64,000 nucleotides of DNA from Desulfatibacillum aliphaticivorans DSM 15576 (GTDB taxonomy: Bacteria; Desulfobacterota; Desulfobacteria; Desulfobacterales; Desulfatibacillaceae): assembly GCF_000429905.1 (NCBI RefSeq), contig NZ_AUCT01000002.1:248001-312000 (forward strand), written 5' to 3'. How positions within the stretch are numbered: position 1 is the first letter of the stretch; each line of letters opens with the position of its first letter. Shown here piece by piece: positions 42,049 through 50,966 of the stretch. The position numbers were made by a program, and so were the translations under genes. The notes under the pieces are model-generated. The model saw only the letters and a list, made by a program, of their open reading frames with translations, had not been told where the DNA came from and did not search any database.

Positions 42049-43362
42049 TTATCCTTTTTCCAAATCCTTGATTCCCGCCAGCACGATGTTGAACAGCTCC
42101 TGCACGTCTTTTTCCTCCAGACAGGAGAAGGCCACGCGCAAGTCCGTGGGTCCAAGGGAAATCAGGCCTACGCCGTATTTGTCCAGAAGGTGCACGCGCA
42201 GGGTTTCCGCATCCACGGTTTTCAGCTTGAGGCACATGAAGTAGCCGGAGTTGAATGGATACACGTCCCAGGCGTCGGCGAACTTGGGATCATCCAACAC
42301 CCTTTTGACTTCCACGGCGCGAGCCTGCAGGATGTCCCTCTTTTGCCTGCGCTCTTCGTCGTAGGACTTGGATTCCATGGCCTTGAGCACAATGGACTGG
42401 GACAGGTGCGAGGCGTTGGAGATGGAGCCGCGCACGGCGCCGGCGGTTTTCCGCTCCAAAGCGTTGTATACGGGCGCCGGGTCTCCGGGGATCTTCGTGC
42501 CGTAGGTGATGAATCCCACGCGCAGGCCCCAGACAAAGTCTTCCTTGGTGGCCCCGTCCAGCTTAACGGCGATGAGGTTTTCGCTGGCGTCGGCCAATTG
42601 GGCGAAAATGGATTCCTTGGCGCATGCGTCGTCATAGAACAGGCCGAAGTAGGCGTCGTCGGAGACGGCCAGGACAAAGGTTCCGGCTTCCGCAACTTCG
42701 GTCAAAATCCTGGCGATGGCTGCGGCTTCCTCCTTTGTCGGGGTGTAGCCCGAAGGGTTGTTGGGGAAGTTGAGCATGACCGTAATCTTGTCGTTCTTGG
42801 CCGCTTCCTCCTTGACCTTGGCCTCAAAGGCCTCCAGGTTGAACCCGCCCTGATCGTTGAACAGGGTATAATGGCTCAGGCGCACGCCGCGGCGCACGGA
42901 AAGAATCAGGTTGTAGTTGCCCCAGAACTTGTCGGGCAGAACCAGCACGTCGCCTGCGTCCATCCACACGTCGCCGAACACGCTGATGCCGTGAGTGATG
43001 GCCTGGGATACGATGGGCAGGCTGATGGCCTTGCCTTGCAGGCTGGGGTTCTTTTGAAAAAGCAGCTTTTGCCAGGCCTGACGCAGTTCCAGGACGCCGA
43101 ACGAAGGGGCGTACCTAAGGGCGGAGCGCGCAGGAATGCCGGTGACGGACTCCATAATGGAGGGAATATACATAGTCCGGCCTTCTTCCGTGGCAATGCC
43201 GATAGTCGCATTGAACTTATGGGCCTTTTCTTTGGCTTCCGCGCTTTGGGAAAGGATTCCCTTGGGGAAGAAAAGATTTTTGCCGACGGAGCCGAGCATG
43301 GATAGCACTTTGGGGGCGTTTTTTTCCAGGTCTTGGTTTAGTTCTGTTGCCAGGGGATTCAT
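42049..43362 (-). CDS. Class I/II PLP-dependent aminotransferase
   Basis: A 437-residue fold-type I aminotransferase with AAGGAA seven bases before ATG. Family marks: 'YAPSFGVLELRQAWQKLL' (substrate loop), 'VLNFPNNPSGYTPTKEE'-like block (MLNFPNNPSGYTPT), SDDAYFGLFYDD with the PLP-ring Asp/Tyr, and VKLDGATKEDFVWGLRVGF, where the Lys of ATKE is the Schiff-base lysine and the Arg of GLRVG binds the PLP phosphate. The spacing before the Lys is unlike AspC and closer to aromatic/2-aminoadipate-type relatives. Substrate unknown. Followed by the ClC gene. Confidence 0.9.
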   Translation of the reverse strand: MNPLATELNQDLEKNAPKVLSMLGSVGKNLFFPKGILSQSAEAKEKAHKFNATIGIATEEGRTMYIPSIMESVTGIPARSALRYAPSFGVLELRQAWQKLLFQKNPSLQGKAISLPIVSQAITHGISVFGDVWMDAGDVLVLPDKFWGNYNLILSVRRGVRLSHYTLFNDQGGFNLEAFEAKVKEEAAKNDKITVMLNFPNNPSGYTPTKEEAAAIARILTEVAEAGTFVLAVSDDAYFGLFYDDACAKESIFAQLADASENLIAVKLDGATKEDFVWGLRVGFITYGTKIPGDPAPVYNALERKTAGAVRGSISNASHLSQSIVLKAMESKSYDEERRQKRDILQARAVEVKRVLDDPKFADAWDVYPFNSGYFMCLKLKTVDAETLRVHLLDKYGVGLISLGPTDLRVAFSCLEEKDVQELFNIVLAGIKDLEKG

Positions 43363-43563
43363 GGTTGATTTCCTTCGTTATTTGTTTATGGTTACACGTC
43401 AGGGGCGTGGAACTAGTTTAAACCGGCATTTTGCCATGTACCAGGCTTTTTTTCAAGGATAAAACTGGATGCGCCCATCCCCCCTTGGCGCCAGGTTGAC
43501 GGATTCCCCTTCCTGGCGTACCATAAATCGGCCTGTCTGCCCCCCCTTTTTCAAGGAATAATT

Positions 43564-45126
43564 ATGAAGACCAATGACGATATATTCTTCCGGGAAGCCG
43601 TATCCAGAATTTGCGGGTCCGAAAATATTGAAAAAGCCCTGCAGGAATGTTTCTTCTTTTTAAAACATTACATTCCCATGAATCAGGTGATCCTTAACAT
43701 TTTCGACAACACCACCAACATGGCTGAAGCGGTGGTGAGGGTTTCGGACGACGGCATTCTATTGGATTCCATTATTATTCCTTACACCCGACAGGTGAAA
43801 AAGGACATGGAAGCCTACACGAGCCGCTCCAAAAGGATGTGGATGGTCCGGAGGCTGGGGGACTACGAAGGCACCAGGCACATTGCGGAAAAATCAGGCA
43901 CGGCGGACTTTCCCGGCGTCATCATGGATCTGGACCTGGACGGGCGAATTATCGGCAAGCTGACCATCATCCATGGCAAGGAAACCCAGTTTTCTGAAGA
44001 GCATTTGCGGCTCCTGGAAATCCTTAACACTCCCTTCGCCTTTGCCTTGTCCCATCATCTTAAGCAGCGGGAAATCCGCAGGCTCAAGGACATCGCGGCG
44101 GACAACCAGATGTACTACCAGGAGGAATTGAACCAGATTTCAGGCGGATTCGTCATCGGCGCGGACTCCGGCCTCAAGCCGGTCATGGAAATGGTCCGCC
44201 GGGTGGCCCACCAGGACAGCCCGGTCCTTTTGATCGGAGAAACCGGGGTGGGCAAAGAGGTCATCGCCAAGGCCCTGCATAGGATTTCACCTCGGAGCGA
44301 CAAGCCGTTTATCGGCGTCAACTGCGGCGCCATCCCCGAATCCCTCATGGACAGCGAGCTTTTCGGCCACGAAAAAGGCGCCTTCACCGGCGCCGCGGTC
44401 CGGAAAAGGGGCCGGTTCGAACGGGCGGACGGCGGCTCCATCTTCCTGGACGAAGTGGGGGAGCTGAAAAAGGAGGCCCAGGTGCGGCTGCTAAGGGTGC
44501 TCCAGGAAAAGGAAATCGAACGGGTGGGAGGTACGGAAACCCTGCCCATGGACATCCGGGTCATCGCCGCCACCCACCGCAACCTGGAGGAAATGATCCG
44601 GGACAAAATATTCCGGGAAGACCTCTATTTCCGCCTTAAGGTCTTCCCCATCTACATTCCGCCCCTAAGGGAAAGAATCCTGGACATCCCTGCCCTGGTC
44701 TCCCATTTCATCCAGAAAAAATCCGTGGACATGAAGCTGGGCATTCCCCCCTCCATCGCCCCCGGACAGATTGACAAACTCATGGAATACCACTGGCCGG
44801 GCAACGTCCGGGAGTTGGAAAACGCCGTGGAACGGGCCCTTATCCTGTACAACGGACAGCAGCTCCAGTTTGACGGATTGGAGGCCTCGGCCAGCGCCGC
44901 GCCCTCCAGCCCCCAGGAAGCCCCGGCGCCGGCCTCCCTGAGCCTGGACGAGGCCATGGCCCGGCATATCACCCAGGCTTTAAAAAGCGCCCAGGGCAAA
45001 ATCCACGGCCCGGGCGGCGCCGCCGAACTTCTGGGGATCAACCCCATGACGCTCAGGCACCGCCTGAAAAAACTGGGCATTCCCTTCGGCCGAGCGGCCA
45101 AAAAGGAATATGCGGAAGAGGCTTGA
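43564..45126 (+). CDS. Sigma-54-dependent transcriptional activator with N-terminal GAF domain
   Basis: A 520-residue FhlA/NorR-style activator, AAGGA before ATG. Residues 1 to about 185 form a GAF-like sensor (no receiver Asp), so it should respond to a ligand rather than phosphorylation. AAA+ at about 200-430: Walker A GETGVGKE, GAFTGA loop intact (KGAFTGAAVRKRG), Walker B 'GGSIFLDEVGE'. A Pro/Ala/Ser-rich linker (about 440-460) leads to a Fis-type HTH (IHGPGGAAELLGINPMTLRHRLKKLGI). It lies directly upstream of a sigma-54 promoter (45398) and the cluster it drives. The palindrome at 45222 may be its binding site. Confidence 0.93.
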   Translation: MKTNDDIFFREAVSRICGSENIEKALQECFFFLKHYIPMNQVILNIFDNTTNMAEAVVRVSDDGILLDSIIIPYTRQVKKDMEAYTSRSKRMWMVRRLGDYEGTRHIAEKSGTADFPGVIMDLDLDGRIIGKLTIIHGKETQFSEEHLRLLEILNTPFAFALSHHLKQREIRRLKDIAADNQMYYQEELNQISGGFVIGADSGLKPVMEMVRRVAHQDSPVLLIGETGVGKEVIAKALHRISPRSDKPFIGVNCGAIPESLMDSELFGHEKGAFTGAAVRKRGRFERADGGSIFLDEVGELKKEAQVRLLRVLQEKEIERVGGTETLPMDIRVIAATHRNLEEMIRDKIFREDLYFRLKVFPIYIPPLRERILDIPALVSHFIQKKSVDMKLGIPPSIAPGQIDKLMEYHWPGNVRELENAVERALILYNGQQLQFDGLEASASAAPSSPQEAPAPASLSLDEAMARHITQALKSAQGKIHGPGGAAELLGINPMTLRHRLKKLGIPFGRAAKKEYAEEA

Positions 45127-45221
45127 CGGCGGCGTGAGCCGCCCTGCGGCGGTTGTGCAGAACCGATAATTAACATATTTGATAACAAAAAAACCAAATT
45201 AATAAATACGATAATTATATT

Positions 45222-45235
45222 TACCATATATGGTA
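45222..45235 (+). promoter_or_regulatory. Palindrome TACCATATATGGTA, candidate activator site
   Basis: A perfect 14-bp palindrome about 165 bases upstream of the -24 element at 45398, in an AT-rich stretch between the activator gene and the cluster. Distance and symmetry suit an upstream activating sequence for a dimeric Fis-type HTH. Position-based inference. Confidence 0.5.
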
Positions 45236-45397
45236 TAAAATCCTGACAGCCCCTTTTCCCCCAGGCCTTAAATACTCCCATATCAAAAACTTCACCAGTT
45301 CCCATACCTATTTAGCATTTGATATTACAGGATATTTGAATTAAGCGAATTGGTCCGCTCCTTAACAATCATCGTTCGGATGAATTTTTTCCTGCGC

Positions 45398-45413
45398 TGG
45401 CACGCCCCTTGCT
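45398..45413 (+). promoter_or_regulatory. Sigma-54 (-24/-12) promoter of the epimerase/thiolase cluster
   Basis: TGGCAC-GCCCC-TTGC-T at 45398-45413 fits the sigma-54 consensus exactly and is nearly identical to the one at 30260. It is about 40 bases before the ATG at 45452, which also shows that the longer frame from 45350 is not the real gene start. Confidence 0.9.
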
Positions 45414-45451
45414 CATTAGGGATGACAAAACATCTCAAAGGAGGGGATCTC

Positions 45452-47215
45452 ATGGGGAAAACCGTCGCCATTACAGGCGTGAACAGCTATTTTGCTTCCA
45501 CGCTCCTGCCGCAACTGCAAGCCGACCCTGAAGTGGAAAAAATCATCGGAATCGACGTCACGCCCTGGAGGGGCGGGTTCAGCAAGGTGGAGTTCCACCG
45601 GGAGGATATCAGGAGCCAAGCCATCGAGGACCTGTTCAGGGATGTGGATACGGTCTTTCACCTGGCTTTTGTGGTGAGCGAAATCCAGGACAAAAAAAAG
45701 ACCTTTGACATCAATATTCAGGGCTCCAAAAACGTGTTCCAGGCCTGCGTGAAGAATCAGGTTCGCAAAGTGGTGTACACCTCCAGCAACACGGTGTACG
45801 GAGCGTACAAGGAAATCCCGCTGTACGTGGACGAGGAGCAGCCGGTTTACCGCAACAAGGAGAGCTATTACAACCAAAGCAAGGTGGACGTGGAGGCCTT
45901 CGCCCTGGATTTTTTCATGGGCCATCCCGACATTGTGTTCACTATCATCCGGGCGGCGCTCCTGTTCGGGCCGCACACCAACAACATGTTTACCGACGTT
46001 TACAAAAGCAAGGTCACGGCCATGCCTCTGGGAAGCGTCGCCCACATCCATTACATTCACGAAGACGACCTGGGCGAGGCCCTGCATCTGGCCTTCACCC
46101 ACGACTTGCCGGGGATTTATAACGTGGGCGCGGACGACGCCGTGTCCTCCTATTGGACCTTCAGAAAGGCCGGGCTGAAGGTCGTGCCCCTGCCTTTGTT
46201 CATGCTGAAGCCCATTGCCGACGCGGCATTCAAGCTGCGCATGCTGCCCGCCAGCTCCGGTTGGCTGGTGATCGCCAGCAACACCATATTTTCCAGCAAT
46301 GCCAAATTTAAAAACGCCACGGGGTGGAAGCCCAAATACACCTCGCGGGAAACCTTTCTCAGCTATCTGAAAGCCAACCAAAAAGTGAAGGAGGAAAAAT
46401 TCTCCCAGGCCTGGGTCGGCTTTTTATGGAAGCGCAATTACCTGCTGAAAGGCGCCATGGGGGTTTTGAAAAACTCCATCCGCGCAACCAGCGTTCCGGG
46501 CATACGCAAAGTCATGCCCTGGATGGACGTGCAGAAAAACAGCTTCACCTACCTTCCTGTCAACGCGACCATGGAAGCCGCAAACGAAGTCATGCTGCCC
46601 CAAGTGGTCCATGACTACATCGAACTGGCCGACAACCTGATCATCATGAATAAGTGCGGTTGCCGTTCCGCCCAGAACTGCCAGCATCACACCCACGAGG
46701 TCGGGTGCTTGTTCATGGGCGACACAACCCTGGAATTCCCCAAGGGAATCAGCCGGAAAGCCACTAAAGAGGAGGCCCACGCCCACGTGGAGAAAGCCAT
46801 ATCCGCCGGGCTGGTTCCCATGGCAGGCAAGGTGCGCGTGGACAACGACATCTTTTTGGTCAAGGACCGGCAAAAGCTGTTGAGCGTGTGCTTTTGCTGC
46901 CATTGCTGCTGCATGATGACCTATTTCAAGCATATCCCGCCCGAGCAGTTGGATCACGTCATGACGCCCGTGGAAGGCCTTACCATGACGATTACGGACG
47001 ATTGCAATGGCTGCGGCGTTTGCCTGGACACCTGCGGATTCGACGCCATCAAAATAGAAAACGGCAAGGCCGTCCAAACGGACGCATGCCGCGGCTGCGG
47101 CCGCTGTGCGACCTATTGTCCCCTCGGCGCCGTGCACCTTTCCTTGGACAATCCCAACGCCGTGGAAGACGTCAAAACCCGGATCGCCCGTTACGTAAAC
47201 GTCAAGTCCGCGTAA
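45452..47215 (+). CDS. NAD-dependent epimerase/dehydratase (extended SDR) fused to a Cys-rich Fe-S domain and a 2x[4Fe-4S] ferredoxin
   Basis: ATG at 45452 (MGKTVAITGVNSYFASTLL) with AAAGGAGGGG upstream. 587 residues. The SDR part (1 to about 310) has a Rossmann start (TGVNSYFAS replaces the usual GxxGxxG), 'VFHLAFVVSE', VVYTSSNTVYGAY and the catalytic YYNQSK. The C-terminal part carries CGCRSAQNC (about 410), GCLFMGDT, 'GISRKATKEEAHAHVEKAISAGLVP', then CFCCHCCC (about 482-489) and two ferredoxin motifs (CNGCGVCLDTCGF, CRGCGRCATYCPLGAV). The same Cys-rich block recurs in the next protein. I infer a soluble redox-coupled SDR whose substrate electrons pass to Fe-S centres. No described enzyme with this exact layout comes to mind. 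Confidence 0.88.
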   Translation: MGKTVAITGVNSYFASTLLPQLQADPEVEKIIGIDVTPWRGGFSKVEFHREDIRSQAIEDLFRDVDTVFHLAFVVSEIQDKKKTFDINIQGSKNVFQACVKNQVRKVVYTSSNTVYGAYKEIPLYVDEEQPVYRNKESYYNQSKVDVEAFALDFFMGHPDIVFTIIRAALLFGPHTNNMFTDVYKSKVTAMPLGSVAHIHYIHEDDLGEALHLAFTHDLPGIYNVGADDAVSSYWTFRKAGLKVVPLPLFMLKPIADAAFKLRMLPASSGWLVIASNTIFSSNAKFKNATGWKPKYTSRETFLSYLKANQKVKEEKFSQAWVGFLWKRNYLLKGAMGVLKNSIRATSVPGIRKVMPWMDVQKNSFTYLPVNATMEAANEVMLPQVVHDYIELADNLIIMNKCGCRSAQNCQHHTHEVGCLFMGDTTLEFPKGISRKATKEEAHAHVEKAISAGLVPMAGKVRVDNDIFLVKDRQKLLSVCFCCHCCCMMTYFKHIPPEQLDHVMTPVEGLTMTITDDCNGCGVCLDTCGFDAIKIENGKAVQTDACRGCGRCATYCPLGAVHLSLDNPNAVEDVKTRIARYVNVKSA

Positions 47216-47365
47216 CGGATTCACGCCGATTTTCAGGCTATATCTGATTTTGCGGGACACGATCCTTATCTCAGGCGCCATGCCTGGAACATGTATTGAC
47301 AATACAGAGATAAGGTCATGTCCCCAAGATCCTCATACCCGCTCCAGCGAAACGGAGGACTCGCC

Positions 47366-48274
47366 ATGGAACCCTATATGTTCAAACACAAGAAAAAAGG
47401 CCTTGGCATACACAACTGGATCAAGTCCAAAACCGCCATAAAGCCCGGAGACCAAGGCATTTCCCAGGCTATTGTCTTCTTCAAGGCCGTTATCGCCGGA
47501 GGCAGGCTGACCCATTATCCCGTCCTAGGCTACCTGTACGAAAAAGCGATGTTCCTGCGGCCCTCCCGCAAGAAATTCACCAGCGGCGTGGCCTTGAACC
47601 TGAACGTGGACATTGCGGAAAACTCCAAAAATACGGCCATGCCCATCGAGTTGATCAAAAAGGCCGTGTCCGAAACCGCCTACATCGCCATCATGCACCG
47701 GTGCTTTTGCCGTTCCGCTCAGAACTGCAGCGACCACCCCCAGGATCTTGGTTGCATCTTTATCGGGGAGGGCTCCAGGGCGGTGGTGGAAAAAGGCATC
47801 GCCCGGAAAGCCACGGTGGAGGAGGCCATGGAGCACATCGACCGGGCCGTTAAATCCGGCCTGGTGGGGCAATCCCTGTGGATCGAGGCCGAGCAATATC
47901 TTTGGGGGATCAAAGACGAAGACATGCACCGCTTTCTGGAGATCTGCTTTTGCTGCCCCTGCTGTTGCACCGCCCTCAAGCTGGCGAAAAACTCCCGGGA
48001 CGACCTGCGGGACCGGTTCCGATCCATTGGCTGGAAAGCCGTGGTGGACGAAAACTCCGACAAAAATTGCGGCCATTGCCAAGTGTGCACAACCGCGTGC
48101 CCCCTGGAAGCCATCAGCAACACAAACGGCCGGGCGGAAATTAGGGAGGAGCGATGCATGGGGTGCGGCATTTGCGCGGCCCAATGCCCCAACGACAAAA
48201 TCCGGCTGCACGCCATAAAGCCGCCCAAGGGGGATCTGAAGGATTACTTCTGGCAGCTTGACCTGGACCTTTAA
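47366..48274 (+). CDS. Cys-rich Fe-S protein with CFCCxCCC motif and 2x[4Fe-4S] ferredoxin domain
   Basis: ATG at 47366 (MEPYMFKHKKKGLG) with GGAGG eight bases upstream; the longer frame to 47318 lacks this. About 302 residues. It carries the block seen in the preceding protein: CFCRSAQNC, GCIFIGEG, 'GIARKATVEEAMEHIDRAVKSGLVG', CFCCPCCC. The ferredoxin motifs CGHCQVCTTACPLEAI and CMGCGICAAQCPNDKI follow. The N-terminus (about 1-100) contains a hydrophobic-aromatic stretch but no clear transmembrane helix. Likely a soluble electron carrier or hub for the cluster. Cysteine count suggests at least one unusual cluster besides the two ferredoxin ones. Confidence 0.85.
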   Translation: MEPYMFKHKKKGLGIHNWIKSKTAIKPGDQGISQAIVFFKAVIAGGRLTHYPVLGYLYEKAMFLRPSRKKFTSGVALNLNVDIAENSKNTAMPIELIKKAVSETAYIAIMHRCFCRSAQNCSDHPQDLGCIFIGEGSRAVVEKGIARKATVEEAMEHIDRAVKSGLVGQSLWIEAEQYLWGIKDEDMHRFLEICFCCPCCCTALKLAKNSRDDLRDRFRSIGWKAVVDENSDKNCGHCQVCTTACPLEAISNTNGRAEIREERCMGCGICAAQCPNDKIRLHAIKPPKGDLKDYFWQLDLDL

Positions 48275-48338
48275 ACCATCAATCCGAAGTTCAACTCATA
48301 ACCATATAAGAATCACTTTAACTCGAGGAGCAATCAGC

Positions 48339-49565
48339 ATGAGAGAAGTCGCCATAGTCGGGGCCGGCATGACGCCGTTTGGCAGACACCCGGAAAAGGG
48401 CATCAAGGATCTGGTTCGGGGCGCCGTGGAACTGGCCCTGGAAGACGCGGGCGTGGAGCCCGGAATACTGGAAGCAGCTTATGTGGGATCGGCCGCCCCT
48501 GGCCTCATGACCGGCCAGGAGCAGATCAAGGCCCAGGTTACCTTAAGCGCCATGGGCATCGACTCCATCCCCATGTACAACGTGGAAAACGCCTGCGCCA
48601 GTTCGTCTTCGGCCCTGAATCTGGCCTGGACCGCCGTCAGCGCCGGAATTTTCGACTGCGTTCTGGCTGTGGGATTCGAAAAGCTCTACGACGAAAACCG
48701 GCTCAAGTCCTACATGGCATTGGGAACCGCCATGGACATTGAAATGGGCCAGAAATACATGGAGGATTTCCAGGAAAAGCTGGGCCTGACGGACAAGGTG
48801 TTTTCGGAGGAGGCGGGCGCGAAAAAAAGCGTCTTCATGGACATGTACGCCTTTTACACCCGGCGCTATATGGAGCAATACGGGCTGACCCAGGAGCATT
48901 TCGCCAAGATTGCCGTCAAGTCCCATAAGAACGGCGCACTCAATCCCAACGCCCATTACCGCAAGGAGGTCACCCTGGATCAGGTGATGAACTCCGGCGA
49001 CGTTTCCTTTCCCCTGACCCGCATGATGTGCTCACCGGTATCCGACGGGTCGGCCGCTGTCATTGTTTGCAGCAAGGAAAAAGCCGCGCAAATAACCAAC
49101 AAGCCCATTTGGATCGAGGCGTCCGTCCTTGGCAGCGGCAAGCTGGGATACGACATGGACGACACCCTGACCCGGCGGGTGGGTCTGAAAGCCTTTAAAG
49201 CGGCCGGCATCACGCCCCAGGACGTGGACGTGATCGAAATTCACGACGCCACCTCCCCTTCGGAAATCATTGCGCTTATCGAATTGGGCATCTGTCCGCC
49301 CCACGAAGCGCCCAAATGGATCGACGAGGGCTACATGGAACTGGACGGCAAAATGCCCGTCAACACTTCGGGCGGCCTGGCCTCGAAGGGCCATCCCATC
49401 GGCGCAACCGGCCTGGCCCAGGTATACGAGGTGGTCAATCAACTGCGGGGAACCGCCGGAGAACGCCAGGCGCAAAACCAACCAAAAATCGGAATGACCC
49501 AAAACGGCGGCGGAATCCTTGGGATAGACGGCGCCGCCATGGCTTTTCATATTTTAAAATCTTAA
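48339..49565 (+). CDS. Thiolase-family protein (SCP-x/lipid-transfer type acetyl-CoA acetyltransferase)
   Basis: ATG at 48339 (MREVAIVGAGMTPFGRH) with CGAGGAG nine bases upstream. 408 residues. The nucleophilic Cys is in VENACASSSSALN and the catalytic His in SKGHPIGATG; the usual C-terminal second Cys motif (CxGGG) is replaced by QNGGGILG, as in SCP-x-type thiolases. It would cleave a 3-ketoacyl-CoA or condense acyl-CoAs. The adjoining CoA-ligase and Fe-S genes suggest degradation of an organic acid. It lies 64 bases downstream of the Fe-S gene. Confidence 0.92.
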   Translation: MREVAIVGAGMTPFGRHPEKGIKDLVRGAVELALEDAGVEPGILEAAYVGSAAPGLMTGQEQIKAQVTLSAMGIDSIPMYNVENACASSSSALNLAWTAVSAGIFDCVLAVGFEKLYDENRLKSYMALGTAMDIEMGQKYMEDFQEKLGLTDKVFSEEAGAKKSVFMDMYAFYTRRYMEQYGLTQEHFAKIAVKSHKNGALNPNAHYRKEVTLDQVMNSGDVSFPLTRMMCSPVSDGSAAVIVCSKEKAAQITNKPIWIEASVLGSGKLGYDMDDTLTRRVGLKAFKAAGITPQDVDVIEIHDATSPSEIIALIELGICPPHEAPKWIDEGYMELDGKMPVNTSGGLASKGHPIGATGLAQVYEVVNQLRGTAGERQAQNQPKIGMTQNGGGILGIDGAAMAFHILKS

Positions 49566-49581
49566 ATATGGGGGTGCAAAT

Positions 49582-50952
49582 ATGGAACTTGGAGATCTGA
49601 ATCGCGAATACTGGAACATGGACATTGAAACCAAGCTGAACACGCCGGAAATCAAGGAATTGCAGCTTGAAAAGCTCAAAACGGCGCTCAAATGGCAGTA
49701 CGAGCACACGCCGTTTAACCGGAAGCGCTTTGACAAGGCGGGCGTCAAGCCCGAGGACATCCAGTCCTTTGAGGATTACGCCCAGGCCATTCCCGTGGCG
49801 GGGCAGGCGGATCTGCGGGAAATAATCCAGGAAGTGGGGCTGGACATGGACGCGCTCATGCGCGAATTGTTCGGCCCGTCCCGCATGGACGATTTGTATT
49901 TAATCACCACCACCTCCGGCACCACGGGCATTCCCACGCCCTACCCTAATTTCCACGCGGGAATCAGGGAGATGAAGGAGCTTTTTCACAGGGTGGCATG
50001 GCGCATGGGCATGCGCCCCGGAGACCGGGTCGGCCTGTGTTTCGGCCTGTCCATGCACGCTGCAGGCACGCCCCAGATTTTATGGTTCCAGGATTTCCCC
50101 GGCATCACCATCGTACCCATCGGGGCCGAGGCCGGCACCGAGAAAATCCTCCAGTTCCTCAAGCTGTTCAAAGCCAACATCTTCACGGGGACTCCTTCCC
50201 TGGCCCTGCACCTGATCGAAAAATGCCCCGAGGTTCTGGGCCATCCGGTGAAGGATCTGGGCATCAAACTCATGATGCTGGGCGCCGAGCCCGGCGCAGG
50301 CATTCCTGAAGTCCGGCAAAAGCTGGAGTCGGAGTATGGCGCCAAAGTCTATGACGGCGGCGGCGGATACGGCTGCTCCTGCGACTATCCCATTTACCAG
50401 GGCATGCATTGGCTGGCCGATGATTTGTGCTACTACGAGTTGATCGATCCCAAAACAGGAGCGTCCGTACCCATGGAAAACGGCGCCACAGGCCTTATGG
50501 CGGCCACGTCCCTCAACCCCAAAGGCGCGGTGTGGTTTGACATGCGCTTCACCCTGAACGACATCCACCAGGTTTTCACCGATCCCTGCCCCTGCGGCAA
50601 AACGGGGTTCCGGTATAAAATCGTAGGCCGGGCCGACGACATGCTTAAGGTCAAGGGCGTGCCCGTGTATCCGGCTTCCATCGAAGGCGTCATCCACTCC
50701 TTCCCCAAAGAGTTGACCGGCGCCTTCCGCATTGTCCTGGATGAGCCGCCGCCCCGGGTGGTCCCGCCGCTTAAGCTGAAAATCGAGTATACGGAAAACG
50801 TGCGCGAGGAAGAACTGCCCTACCTGGAGGAAAAGGTCAGGGCCAAGATGAAATCCCTGCTTAAGGTCAATCCCGCCATCATGTGGCTGCAGCCCAACAC
50901 CTTGGAAAGAGCGGTTAAGAAAACACAGGTTTTGGAAAAAACCTACGAATAG
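49582..50952 (+). CDS. Phenylacetate-CoA ligase family (PaaK-like) AMP-forming acyl-CoA ligase
   Basis: 456 residues, starting 16 bases after the thiolase stop. The adenylate-forming P-loop is TTTSGTTGIPT; further blocks are 'MLGAEPGAGIPEVRQKLE', YDGGGGYGCSCDYPIYQG and 'IVGRADDMLKVKGVPVYPASIE' of the hinge region. The C-terminal Lys needed for adenylation would be in the ERAVKKTQ segment. The length is typical of PaaK rather than of general acyl-CoA synthetases. Several Cys-containing stretches (GCSCDYP, DPCPCGKTG) are also seen in PaaK relatives. It should activate an aryl or alkyl carboxylate for the thiolase pathway; exact acid unknown. Confidence 0.9.
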   Translation: MELGDLNREYWNMDIETKLNTPEIKELQLEKLKTALKWQYEHTPFNRKRFDKAGVKPEDIQSFEDYAQAIPVAGQADLREIIQEVGLDMDALMRELFGPSRMDDLYLITTTSGTTGIPTPYPNFHAGIREMKELFHRVAWRMGMRPGDRVGLCFGLSMHAAGTPQILWFQDFPGITIVPIGAEAGTEKILQFLKLFKANIFTGTPSLALHLIEKCPEVLGHPVKDLGIKLMMLGAEPGAGIPEVRQKLESEYGAKVYDGGGGYGCSCDYPIYQGMHWLADDLCYYELIDPKTGASVPMENGATGLMAATSLNPKGAVWFDMRFTLNDIHQVFTDPCPCGKTGFRYKIVGRADDMLKVKGVPVYPASIEGVIHSFPKELTGAFRIVLDEPPPRVVPPLKLKIEYTENVREEELPYLEEKVRAKMKSLLKVNPAIMWLQPNTLERAVKKTQVLEKTYE

Positions 50953-50966
50953 GGAGGACCGAAACC

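Noticed and set aside
45350..45451. Upstream start (45350) for the epimerase fusion
   Set aside because: It would place the sigma-54 promoter inside the gene and adds residues not belonging to the SDR fold. The ATG at 45452 has a strong ribosome site.
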